From Phycisphaerales bacterium (GTDB taxonomy: Bacteria; Planctomycetota; Phycisphaerae; Sedimentisphaerales; Anaerobacaceae), in the NCBI GenBank assembly GCA_020352215.1, contig CP070675.1, positions 3,674,354 through 3,718,449 on the forward strand: DNA of 44,096 nucleotides, read 5' to 3'. A program made the translations under genes and the position numbers. Below are positions 24,976 to 33,619 of this stretch, piece by piece. Every line of letters starts with the position of its first letter. The first letter of the stretch is position 1. The notes under the pieces were generated by a model. That model saw only the letters and a program-made list of their open reading frames with translations, searched no databases and had not been told where the DNA came from.

Positions 24976-25081
24976 AACTCGGTCCGGGCAGCGCCAATAA
25001 ATACGATGTAGTCCGGGGAGATCATACATTAGCGTATTTGCCCTCAGGGGCCACTATTCACAGTTCTTGTTTGGCTTGAAA

Positions 25082-25744
25082 ATGGAAGATGCATTTGCCG
25101 AGGCTCGCCGGTTGATGCTGGAGCGCGACCTGAAAGGGCGTGGCATAACCGACCTGAATGTTCTGAGAGTCATGGCTGAGATTCCAAGAGAAGAGTTCGT
25201 GCCCAAGATGTGTCATTCGCAAGCTTACTGCGACGGTCCCCTGCCGATCGACATGGGCCAAACGATTTCTCAGCCTTACATTGTCGCCCTGATGACCCAG
25301 GAATTGCAGCTGGGTCCTGACTGTGAGGTCTTGGAGTTGGGGACAGGCAGCGGATATCAGACGGCCGTTCTGGCACGATTGGCGAAGAGAATTTATACGA
25401 TAGAGAAATTTGAGGAACTATCCAAGTCGGCTCGGGGTGTTCTGGACAGATTGGGTATAAACAATGTTGAATTCCGTGTGGGTGACGGCAGTTGCGGTTG
25501 GCCTCGGTCTCAATTGCCGAGATGCGGCTGCTTTGACAGGATTATGATCACTGCTGCGGTGCCACGGATGCCGGAGCCGCTGATCGAGCAGCTCACCGAC
25601 GGCGGTCTGATTGTAGGACCAGTCGGCGGTCCGGCAGTGCAAGACCTTGTCGTCGCCAAGAAGCGGGCGGGCAGACTCATACAAACAACGGTCTGCGGTT
25701 GTAGGTTCGTACGATTAGTTGGGAAGAACGCCTTCGAACAATAG
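25082..25744 (+). CDS. pcm: Protein-L-isoaspartate O-methyltransferase
   Basis: This 220-residue protein has the usual family length. It repairs isoaspartyl damage in proteins using S-adenosylmethionine. The N-terminal part has REEFVPKMCHSQAYCDGPLP and MGQTISQPYIVALMTQEL, which form the substrate and cofactor lid. SAM motif I is VLELGTGSGYQTAVLARLA, motif II includes YTIEKFEEL, and the later FDRIMITAAVPRMPEPLIEQ and LTDGGLIVGPVG are diagnostic of the family. The frame opens earlier with TTG at 25067, but ATG at 25082 is preferred, although neither has a strong ribosome-binding site. It is followed 58 nt later by recG on the same strand, probably in one transcript. Confidence 0.93.
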   Translation: MEDAFAEARRLMLERDLKGRGITDLNVLRVMAEIPREEFVPKMCHSQAYCDGPLPIDMGQTISQPYIVALMTQELQLGPDCEVLELGTGSGYQTAVLARLAKRIYTIEKFEELSKSARGVLDRLGINNVEFRVGDGSCGWPRSQLPRCGCFDRIMITAAVPRMPEPLIEQLTDGGLIVGPVGGPAVQDLVVAKKRAGRLIQTTVCGCRFVRLVGKNAFEQ

Positions 25745-25802
25745 AGAAGTCGGATCGCCTCGCACGGGCAAACTTCGCCTTGTGCTGGAGTAAGGAATTT
25801 GC

Positions 25803-27905
25803 GTGTTAACTTCGACCAGTAGAGAAGTGCAAAATAGACTAAATCTGTCGACGCCGGTTCAGTATCTCAAAGGTGTTGGGCCAGCCAGAGCCGAGTGCTT
25901 TGCGCGGCTGGGGGTACACACTGTCGGGGATTTGCTTGAGTACTACCCGCGTGATTGGGTGTTCGCGCCGGAGGTGACAAAGATAGGTCAGATGCTCCCC
26001 GATGAATCTGTAACCATTACCGGTCTGGTGGAATCTACTGACTATCAAAGCTACCGTCGTCAGCCGATATTCGAGGTTACGGTCAGCGACGAGACGGGGG
26101 TATGCAGAATTGTCTGGTTCCACGGCGGATATCTCTGCGGCCGGTTGAGGCCCGGCCAGGTAATTACCGCATCTGGTAAGGTCTCCGTATACAAACATCA
26201 ATTGCAGCTCACCAACCCCAAGTTTCTCGTTATTGATGAAGAACATGGGAAGGGGCCCGAGCATTTCAGCGGCGGGGTATACGCCGCTACCTCCGGATTG
26301 AGCAGCAGACAAATCAAGCGAATAGTCAGGCCGTTACTCAAGGAGCTATCTGAGTTCGAGCCTGAGTTGTACGGTGAGGCGTTTCTCAAAGAGGCAGGTT
26401 TGGTCGGCAGAAAAAACGCGTTTGAATGGATACACTCGCCTCCGGACAATGAGAAACTCACAAAGGCAAAACGCAGACTGAAGTATGATGAACTCTTTCT
26501 GATGCAGCTTGGGCTGGCGATCAGGAGATACCGGAACCAGCATTTCTCGGTTGTGAGCCAGTGTGTTCACAACAACCAGATAGATGGTAGGATCAGAAAG
26601 CGTTTTCCGTTTCTGCTTACCCAGGACCAGGACGACTCCGTCGCGGAAATTGTTGCGGATATGACAAAGTCAAGACCGATGAACCGTCTCCTGCAGGGCG
26701 ATGTGGGATCGGGCAAGACGGTGGTGGCGCTTTACGCAGCTTTGCTTGCAGTTGCCAATGGGATGCAGGTGGCAATTATGGCACCCACTGAGATATTAGC
26801 TGCTCAACACTCTCTGAGTATTGAGAGATACCTCAAGGACAGTAAGGTGAGCAGAGTGTTGGTGACAGGAGGTCTCACGGGCAAGAAGAGGGCGGAGCTT
26901 CTGGCGCAAATAGGAAACGGAACGATCAGCATCGTTGTCGGGACAGTCGCGCTATTGCAGAAAGACATTGAGTTCCACAATCTTGGCCTTGTGATTATCG
27001 ACGAGCAACACAAGTTCGGAGTTGACCAGCGAGCCAAGTTGCGGAAGGACGGCACACCGCACTGTCTTGTTATGACGGCAACACCTATTCCGCGAACGCT
27101 GGCGATGACCGCTTTCGGAGACTTGGATGTCTCGGTCATCAGGCATTCCCCGCCGGGCAGAGGTAGTGTCATTACCCGCTGGGTCGACCGCAACGACCGT
27201 CTGAAAGCATACGAATTCATCCGCGAGCGGTTAAAGGCGAAGAAACAGGCGTATTTTGTCTATCCACGGATAGGCACACTCGAGGAAGACGGTGCCGATG
27301 TCAAAGCGGCTACCGAGGAATGGCGGGAGCTTTCTATGAGAGTTTTTCCGGAGTTCACTGTCGGACTCCTGCACGGCCAGATGCCATCTGTAGAGAAGCA
27401 TCAGATCATGACCGAGTTCAGAAAAGGCAAGATCGACGCGCTGGTTTCGACGGTGGTGATAGAGGTAGGGGTTGATGTCCCGAACGCCACGATCATGGTC
27501 ATAGAGGGGGCGGATCGATTTGGGCTTGCACAGCTGCATCAGTTGAGGGGCCGGATCGGAAGAGGAGAAGCAAAGTCGTATTGCCTGCTGTTTGCCGAGA
27601 CCGACAGCGAGATTGCAGAAAGCAGACTGGAGATCATGACGAGAAGCAATGACGGCTTTGAGATAGCTGAGCATGATCTAAGGTTACGCGGCCCCGGTGA
27701 GCTATTCAGTACCCGCCAGCACGGATTGCCGGATCTTAAGATCGCAAATATTGTGGATGATTTCGAGCTTCTTGTTATGGCGAGGAAAAATGCATTCGAG
27801 TTGGTGTCTCATGATCCGATGTTGACAGAAACTGAGCACAGGAATATTCGCCGATCGCTGTTGGCGAAGTTCGGCGATTCGCTGGATTTGGCGGACGTGG
27901 CCTGA
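25803..27905 (+). CDS. recG: ATP-dependent DNA helicase RecG
   Basis: This 700-residue enzyme rewinds and remodels stalled replication forks and branched DNA. The N-terminal wedge domain begins with VQYLKGVGPARAECFARLGV and contains an OB-fold (about 60-150). Walker A is GDVGSGKT at 299-306, motif Ia is APTEILAAQH, the DEQH box is at 400-403, motif III is MTATPIPRTLAM, and the C-terminal helicase lobe ends in LRGRIGRGEAKSYCLLF. The length is normal for RecG. It starts with GTG after AAGGAA with 5 nt spacing. All motifs are intact. Confidence 0.97.
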   Translation: MLTSTSREVQNRLNLSTPVQYLKGVGPARAECFARLGVHTVGDLLEYYPRDWVFAPEVTKIGQMLPDESVTITGLVESTDYQSYRRQPIFEVTVSDETGVCRIVWFHGGYLCGRLRPGQVITASGKVSVYKHQLQLTNPKFLVIDEEHGKGPEHFSGGVYAATSGLSSRQIKRIVRPLLKELSEFEPELYGEAFLKEAGLVGRKNAFEWIHSPPDNEKLTKAKRRLKYDELFLMQLGLAIRRYRNQHFSVVSQCVHNNQIDGRIRKRFPFLLTQDQDDSVAEIVADMTKSRPMNRLLQGDVGSGKTVVALYAALLAVANGMQVAIMAPTEILAAQHSLSIERYLKDSKVSRVLVTGGLTGKKRAELLAQIGNGTISIVVGTVALLQKDIEFHNLGLVIIDEQHKFGVDQRAKLRKDGTPHCLVMTATPIPRTLAMTAFGDLDVSVIRHSPPGRGSVITRWVDRNDRLKAYEFIRERLKAKKQAYFVYPRIGTLEEDGADVKAATEEWRELSMRVFPEFTVGLLHGQMPSVEKHQIMTEFRKGKIDALVSTVVIEVGVDVPNATIMVIEGADRFGLAQLHQLRGRIGRGEAKSYCLLFAETDSEIAESRLEIMTRSNDGFEIAEHDLRLRGPGELFSTRQHGLPDLKIANIVDDFELLVMARKNAFELVSHDPMLTETEHRNIRRSLLAKFGDSLDLADVA

Positions 27906-28026
27906 GGAACCCAAAGTCTGAGCCACCAGACTGAAAACCGCTGAAGAGTCTGTTTAGGCTTGGGTCTGATTCCATGTTTCGAAGTTTTGGTTTTACATTC
28001 TTTGCCGCGGTCTTTACGCTATTGCG

Positions 28027-29817
28027 ATGCAGATAGCCCACAAGAATGTCCGGTTGGAAAGAGTCATAAAGGGTCTCAACGCCTTAACGGCGGTGTTTGT
28101 TGTCGCATCTTTTGTGGCCTTGTATGGTTTTCATGAGCCGTTGCTGCCGCGCCATTTTCTGTATGGCGTTCAGGTTGCTCTGCTGTGCATTCTCATAATT
28201 GCCAGTGCAGCCAGATCACTCAATGCGGCTTCAAAGGCCGAGTACTGGCGGGCGAATTGGTTCGAGATTCCCCTGATCGTTGGGCTTGCAATAAGTCTAT
28301 TGGGGGCGGGCAGGTGGTTCGGCAGATTTGATGCGGCATCGGTCAGGCACTTTGCGGTCGGTGTCTACCTTGTACTGCAGGTACTCGCGAAACTCTGCAG
28401 AACCACCGTGAACTTGGCTGCATCAGGCAAGAATCCTACCCGGACATTGATTGTCAGCTTTCTGGTTCTGATAGTCTCAGGGGCGGGACTGTTGATGCTG
28501 CCAAAAGCATCTGCCGGTGAAAAGACAGGCTTTGTTGATGCTTTGTTCACAGCGACGAGCGCTACTTGTGTCACCGGTCTTATCGTCAAGGACACCGGAA
28601 GCGACTTTAGTTTGATGGGACAGGTGGTGATATTGTCGCTGATTCAGCTTGGAGGTTTGGGAATAGTCGTATTCGGAGCGGTCTTTGCGCTTCTCTTAGG
28701 CCAGGCCTTGAGCTTGCGAGAATCGGTTGCGATGCAGGACTTGCTTAGCACCCGCACGCTGAGCCGAATAGGGAACATGATTGCTTTTGTCTTCATCGGC
28801 ACGGTGTTAATAGAAGCCGTCGGTGCCGTTACTCTTTTCGGGATGTGGGATGATGTCCCCGGCTGGACTGGTAATGTGCACCGGCAGTGGTTCTGCAGTG
28901 TCTTCCACTCCATTAGCGCTTTCTGCAATGCCGGGTTCAGTCTGTTCAGCAATAGCTTCATCAGCTACGGCCGATGCTGGCAGATCTACCTTATGGTCTG
29001 CCCGCTCATAGTGCTGGGAGGACTTGGCTTTGGTGTGCTTTATAACCTGGCCAACATCATTGCTGACAGAGTTAATCGGTTCTTCAAGAAGCTGTTCAAT
29101 AAGCAGTACAGAATCGCCATGGAAGCGCCCAAGAAAATGAGGCTTCAGACCAAGATTGCCCTTAGCATAAGTGCGCTATTGATAGTGATGGGCGCCCTTT
29201 GCATCCTGGTCTTTGAACATTATACGGGTAAAGGCGACCCTTCCAGAGATTTTGACGTTCTCGGCGCGTTTTTTCAATCGATTACTGCCAGGACGGCTGG
29301 CTTCAATACTGTCGACATACGGGCCCTTTCCGATTCAAGCAAGTTCATTCTTATTCTGCTTATGTTCATCGGAGGTTCGCCCGGCTCCACTGCCGGGGGC
29401 ATCAAGACAGTGACATTAGCTGTGATAGTAATGACGGTCTTTGCCGCCCTGCGGAAGCGCTCCGAAGTAGAGATGTTCAAACGTTCTGTCAGGATAGTGG
29501 TCGTTGGAAGAGCAATAACCGTCACAATGCTTTTTGTTGTGGTTTTGTTTGGCGCGACATTGGCTTTGAGCATAACCGAGAGCGACAATCCGAATGGCTT
29601 TGCAATGTCAGATATCATGTTTGAGGCCGGTTCGGCGCTGGGCACTGTTGGGCTGACGACCGGCTTGACGCCCTTTTTGACAGCCGGTGGCAAATTGATT
29701 ATTATTGCCGTGATGCTGGTAGGAAGGCTTGGGCCGTTGACGCTGCTGGCAGCGCTGACGTTCAACCTAAAACCGGCTCGATACAATTATCCAGATGAGG
29801 CTATAATTGTCGGATAA
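28027..29817 (+). CDS. ktrB: TrkH/KtrB-type potassium uptake channel subunit
   Basis: This 596-residue membrane protein has four selectivity-filter repeats: TSATCVTGLIV, SAFCNAGFSLF, TARTAGFNTVD and SALGTVGLTTG. Each is flanked by transmembrane helices and pore helices, as in Ktr/Trk transporters. GGSPGSTAGGIKT is the intramembrane loop that gates the pore. About 140 residues with three to four extra membrane segments precede the conserved core; such an N-terminal extension occurs in some TrkH relatives. The start codon has no good ribosome-binding site, so the exact start is uncertain. The gene for the cytoplasmic NAD-binding partner follows 60 nt downstream, which supports a two-part potassium uptake system. 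Confidence 0.93.
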   Translation: MQIAHKNVRLERVIKGLNALTAVFVVASFVALYGFHEPLLPRHFLYGVQVALLCILIIASAARSLNAASKAEYWRANWFEIPLIVGLAISLLGAGRWFGRFDAASVRHFAVGVYLVLQVLAKLCRTTVNLAASGKNPTRTLIVSFLVLIVSGAGLLMLPKASAGEKTGFVDALFTATSATCVTGLIVKDTGSDFSLMGQVVILSLIQLGGLGIVVFGAVFALLLGQALSLRESVAMQDLLSTRTLSRIGNMIAFVFIGTVLIEAVGAVTLFGMWDDVPGWTGNVHRQWFCSVFHSISAFCNAGFSLFSNSFISYGRCWQIYLMVCPLIVLGGLGFGVLYNLANIIADRVNRFFKKLFNKQYRIAMEAPKKMRLQTKIALSISALLIVMGALCILVFEHYTGKGDPSRDFDVLGAFFQSITARTAGFNTVDIRALSDSSKFILILLMFIGGSPGSTAGGIKTVTLAVIVMTVFAALRKRSEVEMFKRSVRIVVVGRAITVTMLFVVVLFGATLALSITESDNPNGFAMSDIMFEAGSALGTVGLTTGLTPFLTAGGKLIIIAVMLVGRLGPLTLLAALTFNLKPARYNYPDEAIIVG

Positions 29818-29877
29818 GTACGTATCAGATAGTTGGCGGTTTACCAGTTGAACGAACTCCTAAATGTGGAGCAGATT

Positions 29878-30558
29878 ATGAGGCGGTTTGCGGTTATAGG
29901 ACTGGGACGGTTCGGGACGAAGCTTGCTATCGCTCTGGCTATGAGCGGAGCTGAAGTCATTGCGATAGACAAGGACCGGAACGAGGTGGAGATGATTCGT
30001 GACCAGGTGAGTCACGCAGTTCGGCTCGACGGCACCGATGAAGAAGCCCTGAAGGCCCAGGGTGTTGATAAGGCAGACGTCGCCATCATAGGCATGGGAC
30101 AACAGAACTTCGAGGCGGCGATTCTGACGGTGGTTAACCTACGGCAAATGGGGGTCAAGCAGATATATGCCAGAGCAGAGAGTCTGATTTCGGGCGAGGT
30201 CTTCTCCAAGGTGGGTGCCACCGAAGTCATTTATCCGGAGATTGAGTCTGCTCAAAGATGGGCATACAAGCTCATCGCGCCGCAGATCGGCGAGAAGATA
30301 GACTTTGCCCCGGGTTACAGCCTCGCCCGAATAAAGGCCCCCGCCAGCTTCGACGGCAGAACGGTCATGGACCTGCAGTTGCGACAGAAGTACAACGTGA
30401 ATCTGGTTCTGATAAAGCGGGGCGAACTCAGCAAGGCCAAGAAAAGCGAGAAAGGTTCTATCATAAACGTTCCCATGCCGAGTACGGTCGTCTACCAAGA
30501 GGACATTCTAATGGTCGCAGGCTCCGACGTGGACCTGGCAAAGTTGCCACAAGAATAA
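29878..30558 (+). CDS. ktrA: KtrA/TrkA-type RCK regulator of potassium uptake
   Basis: The 226-residue protein has one RCK_N domain (MRRFAVIGLGRFGTKLAIAL, then VIAIDKDRNEVEMI with the acidic ribose-binding residue) and one RCK_C domain at about 140-226. This single-copy form is typical of KtrA rather than the double TrkA. It binds nucleotides and gates the channel encoded just upstream. The frame opens at 29833, but ATG at 29878 is preferred because GGAG lies 6 nt before it and the Rossmann strand begins directly. Confidence 0.93.
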   Translation: MRRFAVIGLGRFGTKLAIALAMSGAEVIAIDKDRNEVEMIRDQVSHAVRLDGTDEEALKAQGVDKADVAIIGMGQQNFEAAILTVVNLRQMGVKQIYARAESLISGEVFSKVGATEVIYPEIESAQRWAYKLIAPQIGEKIDFAPGYSLARIKAPASFDGRTVMDLQLRQKYNVNLVLIKRGELSKAKKSEKGSIINVPMPSTVVYQEDILMVAGSDVDLAKLPQE

Positions 30559-30644
30559 TTCCTGAGATTTCTATGCCGGAGGGCAAGTGTTGCTACAGTG
30601 GCCGTCCCTGTGTGCCCTGTACCTCATCGGTTCGGGGTGGATGA

Positions 30645-31580
30645 ATGGTGACCGTGCGGGGATATGACTTCGGATGGCTGGTTTGGTTCTGCGCCGCCGG
30701 CAATTCATTTTTCCCGGGCGTGGGACTGATCCTAATCGCTGTTCTGCTGCTGTCATCTGCGAAGCGCCATTTACGCAACGTCGCCGCGCACAGCCTTGTC
30801 CTACTCGGCACTCTTCTCATAGCTCTCTCGGCGACACCATTGGCGTGGTGGTTCTATTCGCTGTGGCTGATGAGTCTCTTTGTTGTTGCTGTCGCTACCC
30901 CTTTGAAGTCGCGAGTGACGCGCAAGGTGGGCCTTGTGTGCCGACCTGTGGTGTTACTCTTTTGTCTTTGGGGGGTGCACATGAACCTGCCCTATCATCT
31001 GTATCCGGAACTTCCTGAAGGGACCTTTGGGAAAGTGTACGTTGTCGGGGACTCGGTAAGTGCCGGAATTGGGGGCAGACGAGAGCGCACATGGCCGAAG
31101 ATCATCGGCGACACGCACGGTGTGGACGTCGTCGACCTCTCTGAGCCGGGTGCGACAGTTGGGTCAGCGATAAGGCAGGGTCGAAAAGTGCGTGCAGCGC
31201 ACGCGATTGTCTTTCTTGAAATCGGCGGTAACGACCTTTTTGTGCCCACTCCGCGCGCGCAGTTTGAGAAGAACCTGCGTGAGCTGATTGAGAAGGTGAG
31301 CGGGGACGAGCGGCTGGTCGTCATGTTGGAATTGCCCCTGTTGCCTTGGCACGTATGTTACGGGCGAGTTCAAAGAAGGCTTGCGGAGGAGGCTCGCGTT
31401 CTTCTCGTGCCCAAGCGCTTTCTTGCGTCTATTTTCTCTGCGGAAGGGGCTACGGTTGACCTTGCCCACTTGTCACCCGAGGGGCACAAGTTGATGGCAG
31501 AGAAGGTATGGGATTTGTTGGGATCGTGCCTAACCGAGGATCTGAGCGCCGGCGGGCCAGTAGCCACAACCCCGAGATGA
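30645..31580 (+). CDS. SGNH/GDSL-family hydrolase with N-terminal membrane segments
   Basis: The 311-residue protein has three to four hydrophobic segments in residues 1-115, then an SGNH hydrolase domain. Block I is VYVVGDSVSAG with the nucleophile Ser, block III is FLEIGGNDLF, and block V is DLAHLSPEGHKLMA with the Asp-x-x-His pair. This fits a membrane-anchored esterase or lipase-like enzyme acting on acyl or acetyl esters. It starts 87 nt after the KtrA gene on the same strand. GGGTGG lies 4 nt before the ATG. The substrate is unknown; a role on surface glycans or lipids is a guess from the family. Confidence 0.85.
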   Translation: MVTVRGYDFGWLVWFCAAGNSFFPGVGLILIAVLLLSSAKRHLRNVAAHSLVLLGTLLIALSATPLAWWFYSLWLMSLFVVAVATPLKSRVTRKVGLVCRPVVLLFCLWGVHMNLPYHLYPELPEGTFGKVYVVGDSVSAGIGGRRERTWPKIIGDTHGVDVVDLSEPGATVGSAIRQGRKVRAAHAIVFLEIGGNDLFVPTPRAQFEKNLRELIEKVSGDERLVVMLELPLLPWHVCYGRVQRRLAEEARVLLVPKRFLASIFSAEGATVDLAHLSPEGHKLMAEKVWDLLGSCLTEDLSAGGPVATTPR

Positions 31581-31591
31581 AGGAGAGTGAC

Positions 31592-32578
31592 TTATGCTTG
31601 ACGGTATTTGCGAAGCATGTCGAGTAGGTTCTGCATGTCTTGTGGGATCGGGGCCTCGAATTTCATCATCTGGTCCGTGGTGGGGTGCTTGAACTCGAGC
31701 GTCCAGGCATGGAGGGCGCAGCGGGCGATGATTGGATCCTGTGGGGCAGGTTCGGAATCGGCCAACTGCCAAGGATAGACAAGTTTGCCGCCGTACATGT
31801 CATCGGCAACAATTGGGTGCTTTATGTACGCCAGGTGGACGCGTATCTGATGCGTCCTGCCCGTCTTGGGGGTAATCTTCAACAAAGAGTATCCGCGGAA
31901 AGGCTCAAGGACTTCGTAGAAGGTGATGGCCTCTTTGCCGATTTCAGGGCGGATTGCGTATTTTTCTCTGAACCTTGGGTGGACACCCAGCGGCGCACTT
32001 ATTCGGTCGGCCGAGAGGTCCGGCATCCCGTGAACTATAGCGAGGTAGGTCTTCTGAACCTGGCGGCGTTCGAATTGCTTGGCGATTCTCCATTGAGCAG
32101 TGTCGTTTTTCGCCGCGACCATGACACCTGTCGTATCCCTGTCGAGCCGATGCACTATGCCGGGCCGGAATTCACCCAGACCACTCGAGAGGTGGTCTGA
32201 GTAGAAGGCAAGGGCATTCACAAGAGTGCCATGAGTATTGCCGCGGGCGGGGTGAACCAGCATACCGGCCTGCTTGTTCAGCACGATAAACTCGGAATCT
32301 TCGTATATGATGTCCAACGGGATGTCTTCGGGCAGGATATCCTTGCTCGGTGGCTCGGGAATCGTGAAGTCGATCTGATCACCGGGGCTCAGTCGCAAGC
32401 TGGCCTTGGCAGTCTTGCCGTTGACCTTGGCGCTACCGTTCTTGATAGCGTTCTGGATAAAGCGTCGGCTCAGGTTGCTGAACCGTCCGTGGAGATACTT
32501 ATCAAGTCGCCGTTCCTTGATCGAGCTGCCGACGTGGAGCGTCAACGGCCGTGGGCTGTCATCTGGCAACTGGGACAT
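31592..32578 (-). CDS. rluD: RluA/RluD-family 23S rRNA pseudouridine synthase
   Basis: The 328-residue enzyme has an N-terminal S4 RNA-binding domain (RRLDKYLHGRFSNLSRRFIQ) and a catalytic domain with IVHRLDRDTTGVMV, where Asp146 is the nucleophile. RTHQIRVHLAYIKHPIVADD is the other family block. Length and order fit RluD, which modifies helix 69 of 23S rRNA; RluA and RluC are less likely because of the length and S4 domain. A TTG at 32617 would lengthen the frame by 13 residues and overlap the upstream gene; ATG at 32578, just after AGGAAAG, is preferred. It is probably coupled to the TPR-like gene, whose stop lies 13 nt upstream. Confidence 0.92.
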   Translation of the reverse strand: MSQLPDDSPRPLTLHVGSSIKERRLDKYLHGRFSNLSRRFIQNAIKNGSAKVNGKTAKASLRLSPGDQIDFTIPEPPSKDILPEDIPLDIIYEDSEFIVLNKQAGMLVHPARGNTHGTLVNALAFYSDHLSSGLGEFRPGIVHRLDRDTTGVMVAAKNDTAQWRIAKQFERRQVQKTYLAIVHGMPDLSADRISAPLGVHPRFREKYAIRPEIGKEAITFYEVLEPFRGYSLLKITPKTGRTHQIRVHLAYIKHPIVADDMYGGKLVYPWQLADSEPAPQDPIIARCALHAWTLEFKHPTTDQMMKFEAPIPQDMQNLLDMLRKYRQA

Positions 32579-32591
32579 CTTTCCTGTGCGA

Positions 32592-33464
32592 TCATTTGTC
32601 GGAAGAGTTTGGCTCAAGGACCTCCGGAGTGCTGTCCGGTGCTGCGGGGCCGAGTTCTATCCCGATGGGCAGATTTGTGTCTGTGGGGGAATTCGCGTCG
32701 GGGAGCAGATTCGCGTCGGTGGGCAGATTCACATCAGACGGTTTTGTTTCCAGCGGCGATGTCAGAGTAGTGAGTATCTGCGGCGTCGGTGCAGGTCTAA
32801 ACACAACGTTTGTCTTGTAATCGGTCATCGTCCCAAGGCGATGCTCCGCTGCCGCTTTAGCTGCAGTGCCGTCAAGGCCAGGATCGGCCACAATGTCGCG
32901 GTATGTTTGTTCTGCTTTGTCGAAATCACCGAGCTCTTCTTCGCACAGTCCCAGGCCGAACCGGGCAATGGCCAAAAGGGAGGGGCAGTCTGAGGCTTTT
33001 CGGATCGCTTCGGTGTAGCTGGCCTTCGCCTTGCTCGTCTGTTCAATTAGCTCCTGGTCGGATACTGCCCCAGCACGATAGTGCAGCTCTGTTCGCACAG
33101 CTTGTGCCTGCTTGATGAGTGCCAAAGCCGCCATGCGATCATCTTTCGCTTCCTGGGCGAAGGTCTGGAGATCCCCCGCGAGCGAAAGAAGGATAAACGA
33201 ATCGTCCCTTCCCTGGGAATGGCTCTGAAGGATTCGCATCTTGTTGACGGGCAACTGGTTGACGAGGCTCGTAAGCGCAAGCTGTCTACGAACCTGTACG
33301 ACGTTCTTGTCGTAGTCTCTCCAGAAATAGAGTGCTGCAGCAACGACAACAACTGCAACCACGATGATGATCGTCGTGCGATTTTCCCTGGCCCATTGTG
33401 GAAAATGAACTATCCAGTCGGCTAATTCATTTGTCTTTAACTCGTGCCGATGTTCAGCTTTCAT
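32592..33464 (-). CDS. Membrane-anchored TPR-like protein with a repetitive C-terminal tail
   Basis: The 290-residue protein has a short cytoplasmic start, one transmembrane helix (TTIIIVVAVVVVAAALYFW, about 30-48) and a helical TPR-like body (SLLAIARFGLGLCEEELGDF, then DKAEQTYRDI). This layout recalls YfgM/BamD-type periplasmic scaffold proteins. The last 60 residues are a low-complexity Pro/Asp/Asn/Thr tail with a six-residue repeat like T-D-A-N-L-P, coded by an 18-bp DNA repeat. GGAG lies 6 nt before the ATG. It is the first gene after a divergent promoter and precedes rluD. Confidence 0.75.
   Translation of the reverse strand: MKAEHRHELKTNELADWIVHFPQWARENRTTIIIVVAVVVVAAALYFWRDYDKNVVQVRRQLALTSLVNQLPVNKMRILQSHSQGRDDSFILLSLAGDLQTFAQEAKDDRMAALALIKQAQAVRTELHYRAGAVSDQELIEQTSKAKASYTEAIRKASDCPSLLAIARFGLGLCEEELGDFDKAEQTYRDIVADPGLDGTAAKAAAEHRLGTMTDYKTNVVFRPAPTPQILTTLTSPLETKPSDVNLPTDANLLPDANSPTDTNLPIGIELGPAAPDSTPEVLEPNSSDK
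32667..32738. repeat. Four copies of an 18-bp repeat inside the TPR-like gene
   Basis: Four imperfect 18-bp units (type gggcagattcgcgtcggt) follow each other and encode a six-residue repeat in the tail of the TPR-like protein. Copy number may vary between strains by slippage. Confidence 0.7.
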
Positions 33465-33538
33465 TTGTCTCTCCGTTTCCTATTTCTGAGATTATCGGCC
33501 TTTCCGGTTAGTCGGTCCGATTGCGAACGTAAGCCTTG

Positions 33539-33567
33539 ACTATAACAGAATATCTTTTGCCTTGCAA
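33539..33567 (-). promoter_or_regulatory. Leftward promoter of the TPR-like gene and rluD
   Basis: On the minus strand TTGCAA (33562-33567) and TATAGT (33539-33544) are 17 bp apart. The leader to the ATG at 33464 is about 68 nt. The -35 box is shared with the rightward promoter. Confidence 0.6.
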
Positions 33568-33590
33568 CGCTGTAATCCAGCCGTTACAAT
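33562..33590 (+). promoter_or_regulatory. Rightward promoter of the S55 protein gene
   Basis: TTGCAA (33562-33567) and TACAAT (33585-33590) are 17 bp apart; the ATG lies at 33620. Because TTGCAA is its own reverse complement, it can serve both this and the leftward promoter. Confidence 0.6.
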
Positions 33591-33619
33591 TTCGCCGACA
33601 GTCAATAGAAAGGGCGTAG

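Larger units (their letters stand above)
24747..25081. other. Divergent intergenic region between the prenyltransferase gene and pcm
   Basis: These 335 bp carry a perfect 16-bp inverted repeat (ATGTTGA-CA-TCAACAT) at 24845-24860 and a rightward promoter candidate at 24946-24975. No gene is seen. Confidence 0.5.
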
